A DNA stretch of 64,000 bases from Actinomyces oris (lineage in GTDB: Bacteria; Actinomycetota; Actinomycetes; Actinomycetales; Actinomycetaceae): NCBI RefSeq assembly GCF_001937665.1, contig NZ_MSKL01000025.1:122296-186295 (forward strand), written 5' to 3'. The position numbers were made by a program, and so were the translations under genes. Positions 1-8,507 of this stretch are shown piece after piece; the first letter of the stretch is position 1; each line of letters starts with the position of its first letter. The notes below the pieces were generated by a model that was not told the origin of the DNA, made no database searches, and saw nothing but the letters and a program-made list of their open reading frames with translations.

Positions 1-351
1 CAGGTGGGTGATCCCGAGGCCGGCCAGGTAGAGGGCCTGGGAGGCGAAGAGCGCCCCGACGGCGATGGCCGCCCAGATCCACAGACTGCCGCGCCAGCCC
101 TCGGGGGAGGTCTCGCCCAGCCATATGGCCGCCATGTTGCGCAGGGCCTCGAAGGGGACGATGGACATCAGCGCTCCGACGGCGGTCAGCAGCCCGGTGA
201 CGATCATGGCCGGGCGCGCCGGCCGGATGAGCTCGCCTACGGTGACGCCGGGACGCACGGAGCCGCCGGCCTGCCCGGAGTGGTCGGCCGGCTCCTCGGT
301 GAAGCGTTTCATTGCCTGGTGAGTTGTCTGGTGAGTCGGTTGGTCGGGCAT
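1..351 (-). CDS. ABC exporter-type transporter, N-terminal part (truncated by window edge)
   Basis: The first 117 residues of a minus-strand protein are visible; the rest lies beyond the window. After about 40 hydrophilic residues there are two hydrophobic segments (MIVTGLLTAVGALMSIV, then WIWAAIAVGALFASQALYL). The spacing resembles the start of the membrane domain of fused membrane-ATPase ABC proteins. The ATG at 351 is ten bases downstream of the preceding ECF fusion gene, so it is probably the last part of the same operon. In other bacteria, ECF uptake modules of this kind can be followed by a pair of exporter-like ABC half-transporters; that is family knowledge, not visible here. No ATPase domain can be seen in this fragment, so the family call is moderate. 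Confidence 0.6.
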   Translation of the reverse strand, partial: MPDQPTHQTTHQAMKRFTEEPADHSGQAGGSVRPGVTVGELIRPARPAMIVTGLLTAVGALMSIVPFEALRNMAAIWLGETSPEGWRGSLWIWAAIAVGALFASQALYLAGLGITHL

Positions 352-361
352 AGTTCTCTCC

Positions 362-2851
362 TCAGCGGAGGGTGTTCCAGGTGAAGGCGACCAGCGCCCA
401 GGTGAGAACGACGACTCCCCAGTCTCGTGCTCTCCAGGGCTCGTCAGTCATCTCGGTACGCCGTCGGTGGGCACCGAAGGCACGTGAGTCCATGGACAGG
501 GCGACGCGCTCGGCGTGCTGGATGGCCAGGATCATCAGCGGCAGGATTGATCCGATCCAGCGGACCACGGGGGCGAGCGGCCCCCAGCGGTCACCGACTC
601 CGCGCAGCGCCCTGGCGGTGCGCAGGAGCACGAAGTCGTCTTGGAAGCGGGTGATGAAGGCGATGGCCGCGGTGCCTGCCGCCCCCAGTCGGTAGGGCAT
701 GTGGAAGGTGGTGGTCAGGGTCCGGATGAGGGCCTCGGGGTCGGTGGAGACGCCGGAGACGAGGACGAGTGCGACGAGCGCACCGATGCCGGTCCCTCCT
801 GTCACCGCGTCACCCAGGTCGTAGAGGCGCGCAGCGGTCTCCTGGTGGTGGCTTCCGCTGCTGAGGATCCAGATCATGAGCGCAGTGACCGCCCAAGGGG
901 CGATCACCGAGGCCATGGTGCGTCGCAGGGAGGCGCGCGCGGCGATGACCAGGACCGAGGAGGCCAGTAGGACGCCCAGGTTGAGGTGATGGTTGCGCAG
1001 AGCGAAGACCATCACCATGACCGGCAGGACCGACGCGAAGAGGGTGAGGGGGTTGAGCGAGGTGAACAGGCCTCGCCGTGGCTGGGGCCGGGGCGGCACC
1101 GGGGCGGGCTCGGGCAGACCGGTGCACGAGTCCGCTGCTCCGGTGCCGGACGCCTCCGCCGGCTCATCCACGTCGTCGGCGGCGGCGACCTCCTGCACCG
1201 AGGCTGGAACCGTTCGGGTTCGCGACGTCGGTCCCGGCAGGGCGATGATGTGGGTGCAGTGCTCCAGGGCGAGCTCGAGGTCGTGTGTGGCCATGATGAC
1301 CGTGCGCCCCTGATGGCGCAGCTGGTCGATGAAGTCCATGAGCTCGCGGGTGTTGTCCCAGTCCTGCCCGTAGGTGGGCTCGTCCAGGACGACGACGTCG
1401 CGCTCCTCGCTGACCATGGTGGCCACCGACAGCCTCCGGGCCTGGCCGCCCGAGAGGATCAGGGGATGGTGGTCCCGGTGGGCGGTCAGGTGGAACTGCT
1501 CAAGGAGCTGGTCGACCCTCGCCTGCGAGGTCCCTCCGACGGCGAGCTCGGCTCCGACGGTGGTGGCCACGAACTGGTGCTCGGGGTTCTGGAAGACGTA
1601 TCCGACCAGGTGCCTTCCCTTGCCGACGTCCCGGCCACCGACCACCGCCTTGCGTGCGGTGGAGCGCACGAGACCGGCCAGGGCGGACAGGATCGAGGAC
1701 TTGCCCGCGCCGTTGGGGCCGACCAGCCCCACGAGCTCTCCGCCACCCAGTCGCATGGACACGCTGGGCGAGCGCCCCGGTACCTCGAGGTCGACCAGCT
1801 CGACACTGGTTCTGGGCTCCGGCCGGGTGCGGCCGGCGAGCGCGTCGCGGGTGTCGATGGACTCAACCTGCTGCCAGCTCTCAGCGGAGTCCTGCATCTG
1901 TTTCTCCAGGTAGCGCACCTCGACGTCCGCACACAGATCAGCGAGCCGCGGCACTCGGATTCCGGCTTCGGCGCAGGTCAGTGGTGCCTCAGGTGCGGAA
2001 GAGCTCGCGGGCAGGCCACCCTCGACGTCGCGCAGCGCCCGGGGCATCCATACGCCGGCGTCGGTCAGCTCACCGCGGTGCCCCATGAAGACCTCACGCG
2101 GGGTGCCGACGGCGATGATGCCTCCGACGGTGTCGAGAGCCAGGACCTGGTCGACGATGGGTAGCACCGGGTCGAGGTCGTGGTCGATGACGACGACCGC
2201 CGTGCCGGAGGCTGTCAGAGAGGAGATGAGGTCGTAGAACTCCTCGCGGCCGGTGGTATCGATGGTGCTGGTGGGCTCGTCGAGGACGAGGAGCCGGGGG
2301 TGCATGGCCAGGGCGACGGCGACGGCGAGCCGCTGACGCTGTCCGCCTGAGAGCGTCCAGGGGTCGTCCCAGATGCGTTCGATCAGGCCCGCCCCGCGCA
2401 GGGCCTCGTGGACCCGCGAGGTGATCTCACTGCGGGGTAGGCAGAGATTCTGCAGGGGGAAGGCGACGTCGTCGTGGACGGTGCGGGTGACGACAGCGGC
2501 GTCGGGGCTCTGACCGACGTAGGCGACGGTCTCGGCCAGGGTCTGGACAGTGGCATCTGCGACCTCGGTGCCGTCCAGGCTCAGGCTGCCGGAGTACTCC
2601 GAGGGCAGGCAGTGCGGGATGAGACCGCACAGGGCACGCACCAGCGTGGTCTTGCCGCAGCCCGACGGACCGATGACGGCTGTGACCCGACCGCGCAGGT
2701 GGGTGAGGCTCACCGAGTCCAGAACCCAGCTCTCGCGTCCGAGGTAGTGGACACTGAGCCCCTCGATCCTCACCAGGGCCGATCCTTCCGGCCCGCCATG
2801 CGGCTGTTCCACCGCCGGCGCGTCGGACACGGCGAGCGCTGAATCAGGCAC
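362..2851 (-). CDS. ECF transporter, two ATPase domains fused to a transmembrane T component
   Basis: This 829-residue protein is predicted to energise uptake of a small substrate bound by a separate S component. The first ATPase domain has Walker A GPSGCGKTT at residues 61-69, signature LSGGQRQR near 167 and Walker B LLVLDEP near 187. The second has GPNGAGKSS near 378, LSGGQARR near 467 and VVVLDEP near 487. From about residue 605 onward the chain is a hydrophobic EcfT-like domain. ECF modules normally keep A, A' and T as two or three proteins, so a single-chain A-A'-T is a notable fusion. Its start overlaps the end of the S-component gene by eight bases, implying translational coupling. The substrate cannot be read from the sequence. 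Confidence 0.88.
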   Translation of the reverse strand: MPDSALAVSDAPAVEQPHGGPEGSALVRIEGLSVHYLGRESWVLDSVSLTHLRGRVTAVIGPSGCGKTTLVRALCGLIPHCLPSEYSGSLSLDGTEVADATVQTLAETVAYVGQSPDAAVVTRTVHDDVAFPLQNLCLPRSEITSRVHEALRGAGLIERIWDDPWTLSGGQRQRLAVAVALAMHPRLLVLDEPTSTIDTTGREEFYDLISSLTASGTAVVVIDHDLDPVLPIVDQVLALDTVGGIIAVGTPREVFMGHRGELTDAGVWMPRALRDVEGGLPASSSAPEAPLTCAEAGIRVPRLADLCADVEVRYLEKQMQDSAESWQQVESIDTRDALAGRTRPEPRTSVELVDLEVPGRSPSVSMRLGGGELVGLVGPNGAGKSSILSALAGLVRSTARKAVVGGRDVGKGRHLVGYVFQNPEHQFVATTVGAELAVGGTSQARVDQLLEQFHLTAHRDHHPLILSGGQARRLSVATMVSEERDVVVLDEPTYGQDWDNTRELMDFIDQLRHQGRTVIMATHDLELALEHCTHIIALPGPTSRTRTVPASVQEVAAADDVDEPAEASGTGAADSCTGLPEPAPVPPRPQPRRGLFTSLNPLTLFASVLPVMVMVFALRNHHLNLGVLLASSVLVIAARASLRRTMASVIAPWAVTALMIWILSSGSHHQETAARLYDLGDAVTGGTGIGALVALVLVSGVSTDPEALIRTLTTTFHMPYRLGAAGTAAIAFITRFQDDFVLLRTARALRGVGDRWGPLAPVVRWIGSILPLMILAIQHAERVALSMDSRAFGAHRRRTEMTDEPWRARDWGVVVLTWALVAFTWNTLR

Positions 2852-3479
2852 GGCCGGTCGCGCGGTGGTCGATGCCGACGCCGGCGCGGTTGAGCAGCCG
2901 GGTCAGGACGATGGTGATGGCACCACCGACAAGTGCCGAGACCACGGCGATGATGACGCCGGCACTTGCCGAGGCGATGCCCGCCGAGGCGCTCATGACG
3001 GAGACGTACATGATGCCGTTGAGCAGGCCGAAGGTCGTCGCCGAGATCAGGAAGGACCACCAGGTCCACTTCCGGTAGAGCATGAGGGCGAGGGGCGCCT
3101 CGACGAAGGCTCCGCCGATGAGGGTGCCGACGATGGCGGCGGGACCCGTCGGAGTGGTGAAGACACTCATGATCCCCATGAGAAGGGCCGCGATCATCAC
3201 GGCGCCGGGGCGGCGCACGACGGTGGCGGGCAGCAGGAAGGGAACGAGCCACAGTCCCATGATCGCGCAGCCCAGGAGAACTGCGTCTCGGGAGGCTCCC
3301 GCCGCCGGGGCCAGGTAGTTCAGGGGCACCAGGAGGATCATCGAGACCACGGCCAGAGCGGCGATCGTCATGAGGTGACGGGTTCCGAGCGCTGAGTCGG
3401 CCAGGCCCGAGCGTGACGACGTGCGCACGGTGGGCCGCTCCTGCCCAGTCGATGTCGCTGTGCGGTTGGTGGGACTCAT
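2844..3479 (-). CDS. ECF transporter S component (MptD/Trep_Strep-like), second module
   Basis: This 211-residue integral membrane protein has about five or six hydrophobic segments after a polar Thr/Ser-rich N-terminus. It is the likely substrate-binding subunit for the adjacent A-A'-T fusion. I chose ATG 3479 because GAGGAG lies a few bases upstream; a longer reading to 3539 has no such site. The protein resembles the S subunit at 5922-6575 in size, hydrophobic layout and motifs such as GxIGGAFVEAPLALMLYRK-like versus GGIIGIIVEAIICMLYVAR. They are therefore probably paralogues with related or identical substrates. A Fur/Zur-like box lies about 130 bases upstream. A metal-containing cofactor is inferred from regulation only. 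Confidence 0.75.
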   Translation of the reverse strand: MSPTNRTATSTGQERPTVRTSSRSGLADSALGTRHLMTIAALAVVSMILLVPLNYLAPAAGASRDAVLLGCAIMGLWLVPFLLPATVVRRPGAVMIAALLMGIMSVFTTPTGPAAIVGTLIGGAFVEAPLALMLYRKWTWWSFLISATTFGLLNGIMYVSVMSASAGIASASAGVIIAVVSALVGGAITIVLTRLLNRAGVGIDHRATGRA

Positions 3480-3605
3480 GTCTTCTCCTCGTGTGTTCTC
3501 GCAGGTCACGGTGAACAGTCCGACGCCGTGCCGGAGCACCGGGGACGCACCGCCTCAGGCGCGTCAGCGCGACGGCCTCACGTCTACTCGGATATCGTCA
3601 TGTTT

Positions 3606-3624
3606 GCAAATCATTATCATTATC
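3606..3624 (-). promoter_or_regulatory. Fur/Zur-type metal box upstream of second ECF module
   Basis: On the minus strand the 19-mer reads GATAATGATAATGATTTGC. It matches the classical Fur box GATAATGATAATCATTATC at 16 of 19 positions. The overlapping 15-mer TGATAATGATTTGCA also matches the actinobacterial Zur-like pattern TGAAAATGATTTTCA at 13 of 15. It lies between the end of the first module's ATPase gene and the start of the second S-component gene. The sequence is AT-rich in an otherwise GC-rich area. Fur and Zur cannot be separated by eye. Confidence 0.6.
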
Positions 3625-3634
3625 TACCTAGATG

Positions 3635-5116
3635 TCATTCGATCTCGATGACGTGGTCGGTGCACTCGTTGAGGAACTCGATGTCGTGGCTGATGACGAT
3701 GACGACGCGCCCCTCGCGCGCCAGGTCCCGCAGCTCAGCGGCGATGGCCACGAGATGTCGGTGGTCGACACCGGAGGTGGGCTCATCCAGGATGAGGACG
3801 CGGGCGTCCTGGTCGATCGCGGTGGCGATGACGAGGCGCTGCTTCTGCCCGCCGCTGAGCGAAAGCGGGTGACGGTCGGCCAGGTCGGCCAGGTCGAGGC
3901 GCTTGAGCTGCGGAAGGCCGGCCTCCTGGGAGACCGACTCGGCGAAGAGCTGGCGGTGGACGTCCTGCATGACGAGGAAGGCCTGCCCGGTGGCGAGCTC
4001 CTTGCCGTCCAGGGAGATGCGCACGCCCCTGCGGGCGCGTTGCAGACCGCAGACGGCTCGCGCCAGGGTTGTTTTGCCGATCCCGTTGGCACCCATGACG
4101 CCGGTGATCGCACCTGCGGGAAAGAAGAGCTCGGGAATGTCGAGAATGAGGCGGCCGCCGCGCTCGACCTTCAGGTTCTCGATGCGCAGACCGCCCTCCT
4201 GCAGACCTCCGGAAGTCTCGTTGGGCTCAGCCCATAGCGCGCCACCGGCCGCGCGGGAGGGATGCTCGACGCCGCTGCTCACGACGTCGTCGGCCGTCCT
4301 ATCCGCGTGGCCGGTCCGGGCTGCGACGGGCTCGGGGCTCGTAGCCAGGCGGGGCCGCTCCAGGGTGCGCAGGCCCAGCCGCCTGCGCCGCTCGTCCTCG
4401 ATCCGCCACAGCTCCTCTCCGCCCATCCGGTGCAGGACGCGTCCCCGCCCCATGATGACGGCCTCGTCGACGAGGCCGCGCAGGAAGTAGATGCGGTGCT
4501 CGGCCACCACGAGGGTCCGGCCGGCCTGTTTGAGCCGTTCGATGGCGGCGCGCACGTCGTCGATCGCCCGCGGGTCCAGGTTGGAGGTGGGCTCGTCCAG
4601 GAGGATGACGGGGGTCTGCTGGGCCAGGGCCTGGGCGCAGGCGACCTTCTGGGTCTGGCCGCCGGATAGGCCGCGCAGCTCCCTGTCGGCCAGGTCGGTG
4701 ATGCCCAGCGTCTCCAGGGCCTCGTTGCGACGTCGCCGGATCTCCGGCGCGGGGACCTGGTAGTTCTGGGGCGCGAAGGCGAGTTCGTCAGCCACGGTGG
4801 TCGTGAAGAATTGGGAGGCGGGATTCTGGAAGACCGTGGCGGTGCGCAGGCCGGAGCGCTCGATCGGGGTGTCGCAGACCTCCTCGTCCCCGACGAGGAC
4901 CCGACCGGTGAGCTCGCCGTCGTGGAAGTGCGGGATGAGGCCGTTGAGCAGCCGCAGGATCGTGGACTTGCCCGACCCCGAGGCCCCGCACACGAGGGTG
5001 AGGCTTCCGGGGGCGACATCCAGATCGACACCGTCGAGCACCTGCTGGCCGGTGGGATAGGCGTAGGAGACGCCTCTGATGCCCAGCCTCGTCTCATCAA
5101 GCGGGGTCACCACCAC
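3635..5116 (-). CDS. ECF transporter duplicated ATPase (EcfA-EcfA' fusion), first module
   Basis: This 493-residue protein has two ABC ATPase domains. The first has Walker A GASGSGKST at residues 44-52 and signature GLSGGQTQK, followed by VILLDEPTSNLD. The second has GANGIGKTT near residue 340, LSLSGGQKQR and VLILDEPTSGVD. It should pair with the T component encoded immediately upstream (5107-5919), whose stop overlaps this gene's GTG start by ten bases. Unlike the second module's protein it carries no membrane domain. ATP hydrolysis at the inner face of the membrane would drive uptake through the S subunit. Iron-responsive control is suggested by the box at 6606. Confidence 0.88.
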   Translation of the reverse strand: MVVTPLDETRLGIRGVSYAYPTGQQVLDGVDLDVAPGSLTLVCGASGSGKSTILRLLNGLIPHFHDGELTGRVLVGDEEVCDTPIERSGLRTATVFQNPASQFFTTTVADELAFAPQNYQVPAPEIRRRRNEALETLGITDLADRELRGLSGGQTQKVACAQALAQQTPVILLDEPTSNLDPRAIDDVRAAIERLKQAGRTLVVAEHRIYFLRGLVDEAVIMGRGRVLHRMGGEELWRIEDERRRRLGLRTLERPRLATSPEPVAARTGHADRTADDVVSSGVEHPSRAAGGALWAEPNETSGGLQEGGLRIENLKVERGGRLILDIPELFFPAGAITGVMGANGIGKTTLARAVCGLQRARRGVRISLDGKELATGQAFLVMQDVHRQLFAESVSQEAGLPQLKRLDLADLADRHPLSLSGGQKQRLVIATAIDQDARVLILDEPTSGVDHRHLVAIAAELRDLAREGRVVIVISHDIEFLNECTDHVIEIE

Positions 5117-5919
5117 GCCCCCGGGACGGGAAGCAGCGCGAGAGCCACCATGGCGGCGCTCAGTGCGAGGAGCACGGCGTCGGCACTCCCGAAGCGCAGA
5201 CGATCGACGACGGTGGGGCGGCCGCCGCCTCCTAGCCCCCTGATGAGAGCCGCGGCCGAGAGGTCGTCGGCGCTGCGGGCCGAGGCGGCCAGGACGGGCA
5301 CTACGAGCTTCTCAATGCACTGAAGCGGGTGGCGCCACAGGTAGGAGCCGCTGTAGCCGCGCAGCCGCATGGCCTCGATGACGCCCCTGGCCTCATCGAG
5401 GGCCACCGGCACGAACCGGAAGAGCACCGCCAGCGGAATGGTGAGGAACCGCGGCGCGCGCAGCTGGTTGAGGGCCGCCAACAGGGTGCTCACACGGGTG
5501 GTGGTGACGAACCACGCCCCCAAAGACAGTGAGATGGCGAAGCGCAGCAGCCAGTAGGCGACGACCCCGAGGAACACCGCGAGCCCGCTCGGCCACCACT
5601 GAGGCAGCTGAGTCAGCCCCCAGAACATCGCGGTGATGGCGCAGTAGCTCATGAGGACGCGCACCGGCTCGTCCAGGGCGATGAGCATCCCCACCAGGAC
5701 CGCGATGAGTCCGACAGCGCCGGTGGGGGCAACCCCCATCACCAGCACGTTGCACACCAGGAGCAGCAGGAACTTGCTGCGCGGATCGGCGCGAACACGG
5801 GCAATAGCGCCGACGCCGGAGCGGGGGCGCGCCCCGAACGGGGCGTCGAGGAGCGAGCGGCTCTGCGGGCCCGGCGCCGCCGGGCCGGCCGGGGACATCG
5901 AGATCTGTGAGCGCCGCAT
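5107..5919 (-). CDS. ECF transporter transmembrane T component, first module
   Basis: This is a 270-residue membrane protein with several hydrophobic segments and the C-terminal cytoplasmic region typical of EcfT (ARGVIEAMRLRGY, then RSADDLSAAALIRGLGG). These match the two Ala-Arg-Gly-type coupling helices that contact the ATPases. I placed the start at ATG 5919, two bases after the S-component stop; a longer reading would run deep into that gene. It sits between the S gene and the ATPase gene with overlaps or near-overlaps, so all three are one transcript. It should form the scaffold linking S subunit and ATPases. Confidence 0.85.
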   Translation of the reverse strand: MRRSQISMSPAGPAAPGPQSRSLLDAPFGARPRSGVGAIARVRADPRSKFLLLLVCNVLVMGVAPTGAVGLIAVLVGMLIALDEPVRVLMSYCAITAMFWGLTQLPQWWPSGLAVFLGVVAYWLLRFAISLSLGAWFVTTTRVSTLLAALNQLRAPRFLTIPLAVLFRFVPVALDEARGVIEAMRLRGYSGSYLWRHPLQCIEKLVVPVLAASARSADDLSAAALIRGLGGGGRPTVVDRLRFGSADAVLLALSAAMVALALLPVPGAWW

Positions 5920-5921
5920 GC

Positions 5922-6575
5922 TCAGGCGACGCCTGCGCGCTCGAAGTGCTTGCGCAGCACCTTCATTCCCAGCAGAGCGCTGGCACCGGCCACGAGTGCG
6001 ATGACGAGTATCCACCCAAGAAGGAACTTCATACTGATCAGCGACTGGAGGTCTCTGGCGTACGTGTCCCCCATGGACTCGCGGATGTCGGCGAAGTAGG
6101 CGTCCGAGGCCCATATCACCGGGAGGATCGGGCTGATGGCCCACATGGAGAAGACGGCGAATCCCAGGGCGTTGGTGGCGGTTCTGGCGTATCCACCGGC
6201 GCGGGTGATGGCGTCGGCGGCGAGTCCCAGGACGGTTGCGACCAGGGGTGTGACCCAGGCGTGTCCGGTGGCGACCATGAGGATGCCGATGATGAGCCCC
6301 AGGATGGCGTAGGCGCCGAAGGCCCGGGTCCGGGCCACGTAGAGCATGCAGATGATCGCCTCGACAATGATGCCAATGATCCCGCCGATGAAGATCATGA
6401 TCGGGTGGATCGCCCCGAGCATCCCGGAGGCGAACAGAGCGATGAAGTACAGGGCGGTGAAGACTCCCACGTTGATGAGGTTGCGCGGCGAGGCGATGTT
6501 CGCCGCCCGGGCACCACCGTTGCCACTGGCGGGGTTGGTCGCTGCTGACCTGACTGAACTGGCTGTGCCGGCCAT
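5922..6575 (-). CDS. ECF transporter S component (MptD-like), first module
   Basis: This 217-residue membrane protein has about six hydrophobic segments, starting with INVGVFTALYFIALFASGML. The fold and the neighbouring T and ATPase genes identify it as the substrate-capturing subunit of an ECF transporter. ATG 6575 is chosen because AGAGGA precedes it; the alternative GTG at 6596 lacks a good site. The DtxR-like box lies only 31 bases upstream of this start, so this gene is the promoter-proximal member of an iron-repressed operon. Streptococcal and lactobacillal relatives with similar S subunits have been linked to heme uptake, so heme is a reasonable but unproven substrate. Confidence 0.78.
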   Translation of the reverse strand: MAGTASSVRSAATNPASGNGGARAANIASPRNLINVGVFTALYFIALFASGMLGAIHPIMIFIGGIIGIIVEAIICMLYVARTRAFGAYAILGLIIGILMVATGHAWVTPLVATVLGLAADAITRAGGYARTATNALGFAVFSMWAISPILPVIWASDAYFADIRESMGDTYARDLQSLISMKFLLGWILVIALVAGASALLGMKVLRKHFERAGVA

Positions 6576-6605
6576 ACCGGATCCTCTCGTCAGCACCTCA
6601 CCGGC

Positions 6606-6624
6606 TTTGGTGAGGCATACCTAA
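6606..6624 (-). promoter_or_regulatory. DtxR/IdeR-type iron box
   Basis: The minus strand reads TTAGGTATGCCTCACCAAA. It fits the degenerate DtxR consensus TWAGGTWAGSCTWACCTWA at 16 of 19 positions and keeps the AGGT...ACC inverted symmetry. It is 31 bases upstream of the first S-component gene, where bound repressor would block transcription. The rest of the interval down to pafA (6625-6765) shows no gene. Confidence 0.72.
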
Positions 6625-6765
6625 GTGTGTACTCCTTCTCGGGGGTTCCCGCAAGGGCCGAACAGGCACGGAGCAGCTATAGGACGATCAGGACTAACCG
6701 TTGAAAAGACGGGAGAACCGGGTAGTGAACCGGCGCTGAGGATGCCGGGCGAGGTTCTGAGGAGC

Positions 6766-8322
6766 CTAGCCCGGAGCGCCCAGGCCACCGCGTCCCACAA
6801 GGTCGATGCGGTGCATCTCCTCGGGACGCAGGCACCGCACCCGCTGAGTCAAGGACTCGGCGGCGTCGCTCACAGTCGCCAGAGGGTCGGGCAGGTCCAC
6901 GGGAGCAGTGGGTGGTGAGTCCAGGCGCAGGCTCTCCCAGGTCACCGAGAAGTCGGCGCCCACCTCCAGACAGGCCGCCACGAAGGCCCCCCGCAGGGCG
7001 GCGCGCGTTGCCGGGGGCGTGTGGCGGGCGCGCTCGATCTCCTCCGGTTCGCACAGGCACGCCATGGCCCCCTGGGTGACCAGGCGTGGCCCCAGCCCGG
7101 TCTCGGCGTTGAGGTCGTGGTAGGCCAGGTCCACCCGCGAGCGCAGGGCCCCCAGGGCATCACCGGACAGCTGGGGGTGGCGCTCGCGCTGGGCGCGCAT
7201 GAGGCGACGCTTGATGGCCCAGTCGATCTCGGTGTCGATGGCGCCGTCGTCGTAACGGCGCAGCGCTGAGATGACGCGTGGCGCCAGGTCCTCCAGCAGG
7301 TGCTCGGCACCGCGGAGGAAGTCCGGTACTCCGGCGTCGCCCAGGTAGGAGGTCATCCGCTCCAGGAAGGCCTCCTGGATGTCGACGGCGCTCAGGCGGC
7401 GGCCGTCGACGGTGATGGCGGGAACGTCTCCCCAGGGGCTCTCCCCCAGTGCGGACAGCGTGGCCAGCGGGTCGGCCAGGATGAGGTCGGTGAAGTCCCA
7501 GCCGGCCTCGAGGGCGTCCAGGAGCAGGAGGGTCACCGCACTGCGCAGTCCCGTCGTCGGCTCGGCCATGGTGGTGTCGGCGCAGGTGACGTGCAGGCGG
7601 CGCAGGCGGGTGGCATCGGCATGGGGCTCGTCGCGGGTGTTGACCAGGGCGCGCTGCCCGGTGGTGTCGGCCGAGGTCAGGGCCTTGAGGTGCGGCGCAC
7701 GCGGCGACAGACCCCAGAAGGCATCCTCGTCCCCCGATCCCCGAGCCTCCGTGCCGCTGCCGGCGGCACCTGGCTCCAGTGGTCTCCCGGAACCGACCAG
7801 GACCGGGCGAGTGGCGAAGAAGGAGGTGAGGACCGCCATGGTGACCTCACCACGCCCGACGTCGACGCTCTCAGTCCCGGGCGCATCATCGAGCAGGTGA
7901 CGGGGCACGGAGTAGCTCTCGTGGCAGCCGTAGGTGTGGCCGGCGGAGTCGGTGTTGTTGGCCAGGAGGTGGAAGCGGACCGCCGTCCCCGCGTGGGCGA
8001 GGCTCGTGGCGGCGCTCTCCGCCATGGCCGCCAGGATCGCCCGCCCAGCCTGATCCTGGGCGACGAGGTCGCGCACGCTCACGCACTCGGCGGTGGCGTA
8101 CTCGGGGTGGGCGCCGATGTCGAGGTAGAGGCGCCCGCCGTTGGGCAGGAAGAGGTTGGTGCTGCGGTAGCCGGCCGGCCGGTGACGGAAGATGAGCGCC
8201 GCCGCCCGCTCGACATCCGGCAGATCCGCCTTCACCGCTTCCGGTGGCCCGGCGGGGGTGCACAGGACGCCGAACTCGGTCTCCAGGCCGGTGACGCGCG
8301 GCCCCGGGGCGCTGGCGCTCAC
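6766..8322 (-). CDS. pafA: Pup-protein ligase PafA
   Basis: This 518-residue enzyme of the carboxylate-amine ligase-like PafA/Dop family joins the C-terminal glutamate of Pup to lysines of target proteins using ATP. Family motifs visible are GLETEFGVLC near the N-terminus, GGRLYLDIGAHPEYAT with the catalytic-region Asp and metal/ATP residues, HLLANNTDSAGHTYGCHESY, and NTRDEPHAD. It lacks the Dop-specific loop seen in the larger paralogue at 8504-10288. Its ATG overlaps the pup stop by four bases, so pup and pafA are translationally coupled. In proteasome-bearing actinobacteria prcB and prcA usually sit between pup and pafA; here they are absent. Confidence 0.93.
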   Translation of the reverse strand: MSASAPGPRVTGLETEFGVLCTPAGPPEAVKADLPDVERAAALIFRHRPAGYRSTNLFLPNGGRLYLDIGAHPEYATAECVSVRDLVAQDQAGRAILAAMAESAATSLAHAGTAVRFHLLANNTDSAGHTYGCHESYSVPRHLLDDAPGTESVDVGRGEVTMAVLTSFFATRPVLVGSGRPLEPGAAGSGTEARGSGDEDAFWGLSPRAPHLKALTSADTTGQRALVNTRDEPHADATRLRRLHVTCADTTMAEPTTGLRSAVTLLLLDALEAGWDFTDLILADPLATLSALGESPWGDVPAITVDGRRLSAVDIQEAFLERMTSYLGDAGVPDFLRGAEHLLEDLAPRVISALRRYDDGAIDTEIDWAIKRRLMRAQRERHPQLSGDALGALRSRVDLAYHDLNAETGLGPRLVTQGAMACLCEPEEIERARHTPPATRAALRGAFVAACLEVGADFSVTWESLRLDSPPTAPVDLPDPLATVSDAAESLTQRVRCLRPEEMHRIDLVGRGGLGAPG

Positions 8323-8507
8323 TGGCCGCCCTTCTGGACGAAGCCGCGCACGAACTCCTGGGCATCAACGGCCAGGACGTCGTCGATCATGTCCAGCACC
8401 GAGTCCAGGCCCTGGCCTCGGGCGGGGCCGGCGGGGGCGGGCGTCGGGTCGTCGTCGGGGGCGGGGTCGTCCTGGCGGCTGCGGGATGGCTGGGCGAACT
8501 CACTCAT
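8319..8507 (-). CDS. pup: Prokaryotic ubiquitin-like protein Pup
   Basis: This is a 62-residue, acidic, Pro/Asp-rich protein with no strong hydrophobic core. It fits the intrinsically disordered Pup family. The C-terminal half carries the helical Arc-binding region (SVLDMIDDVLAVDAQEFVRGFVQKGG) and the chain ends in Gly-Gly-Gln. A terminal Gln means Dop must deamidate it before PafA can use it. The gene overlaps dop upstream and pafA downstream by four bases each. Identity is secure from length, ending and context. Confidence 0.95.
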   Translation of the reverse strand: MSEFAQPSRSRQDDPAPDDDPTPAPAGPARGQGLDSVLDMIDDVLAVDAQEFVRGFVQKGGQ

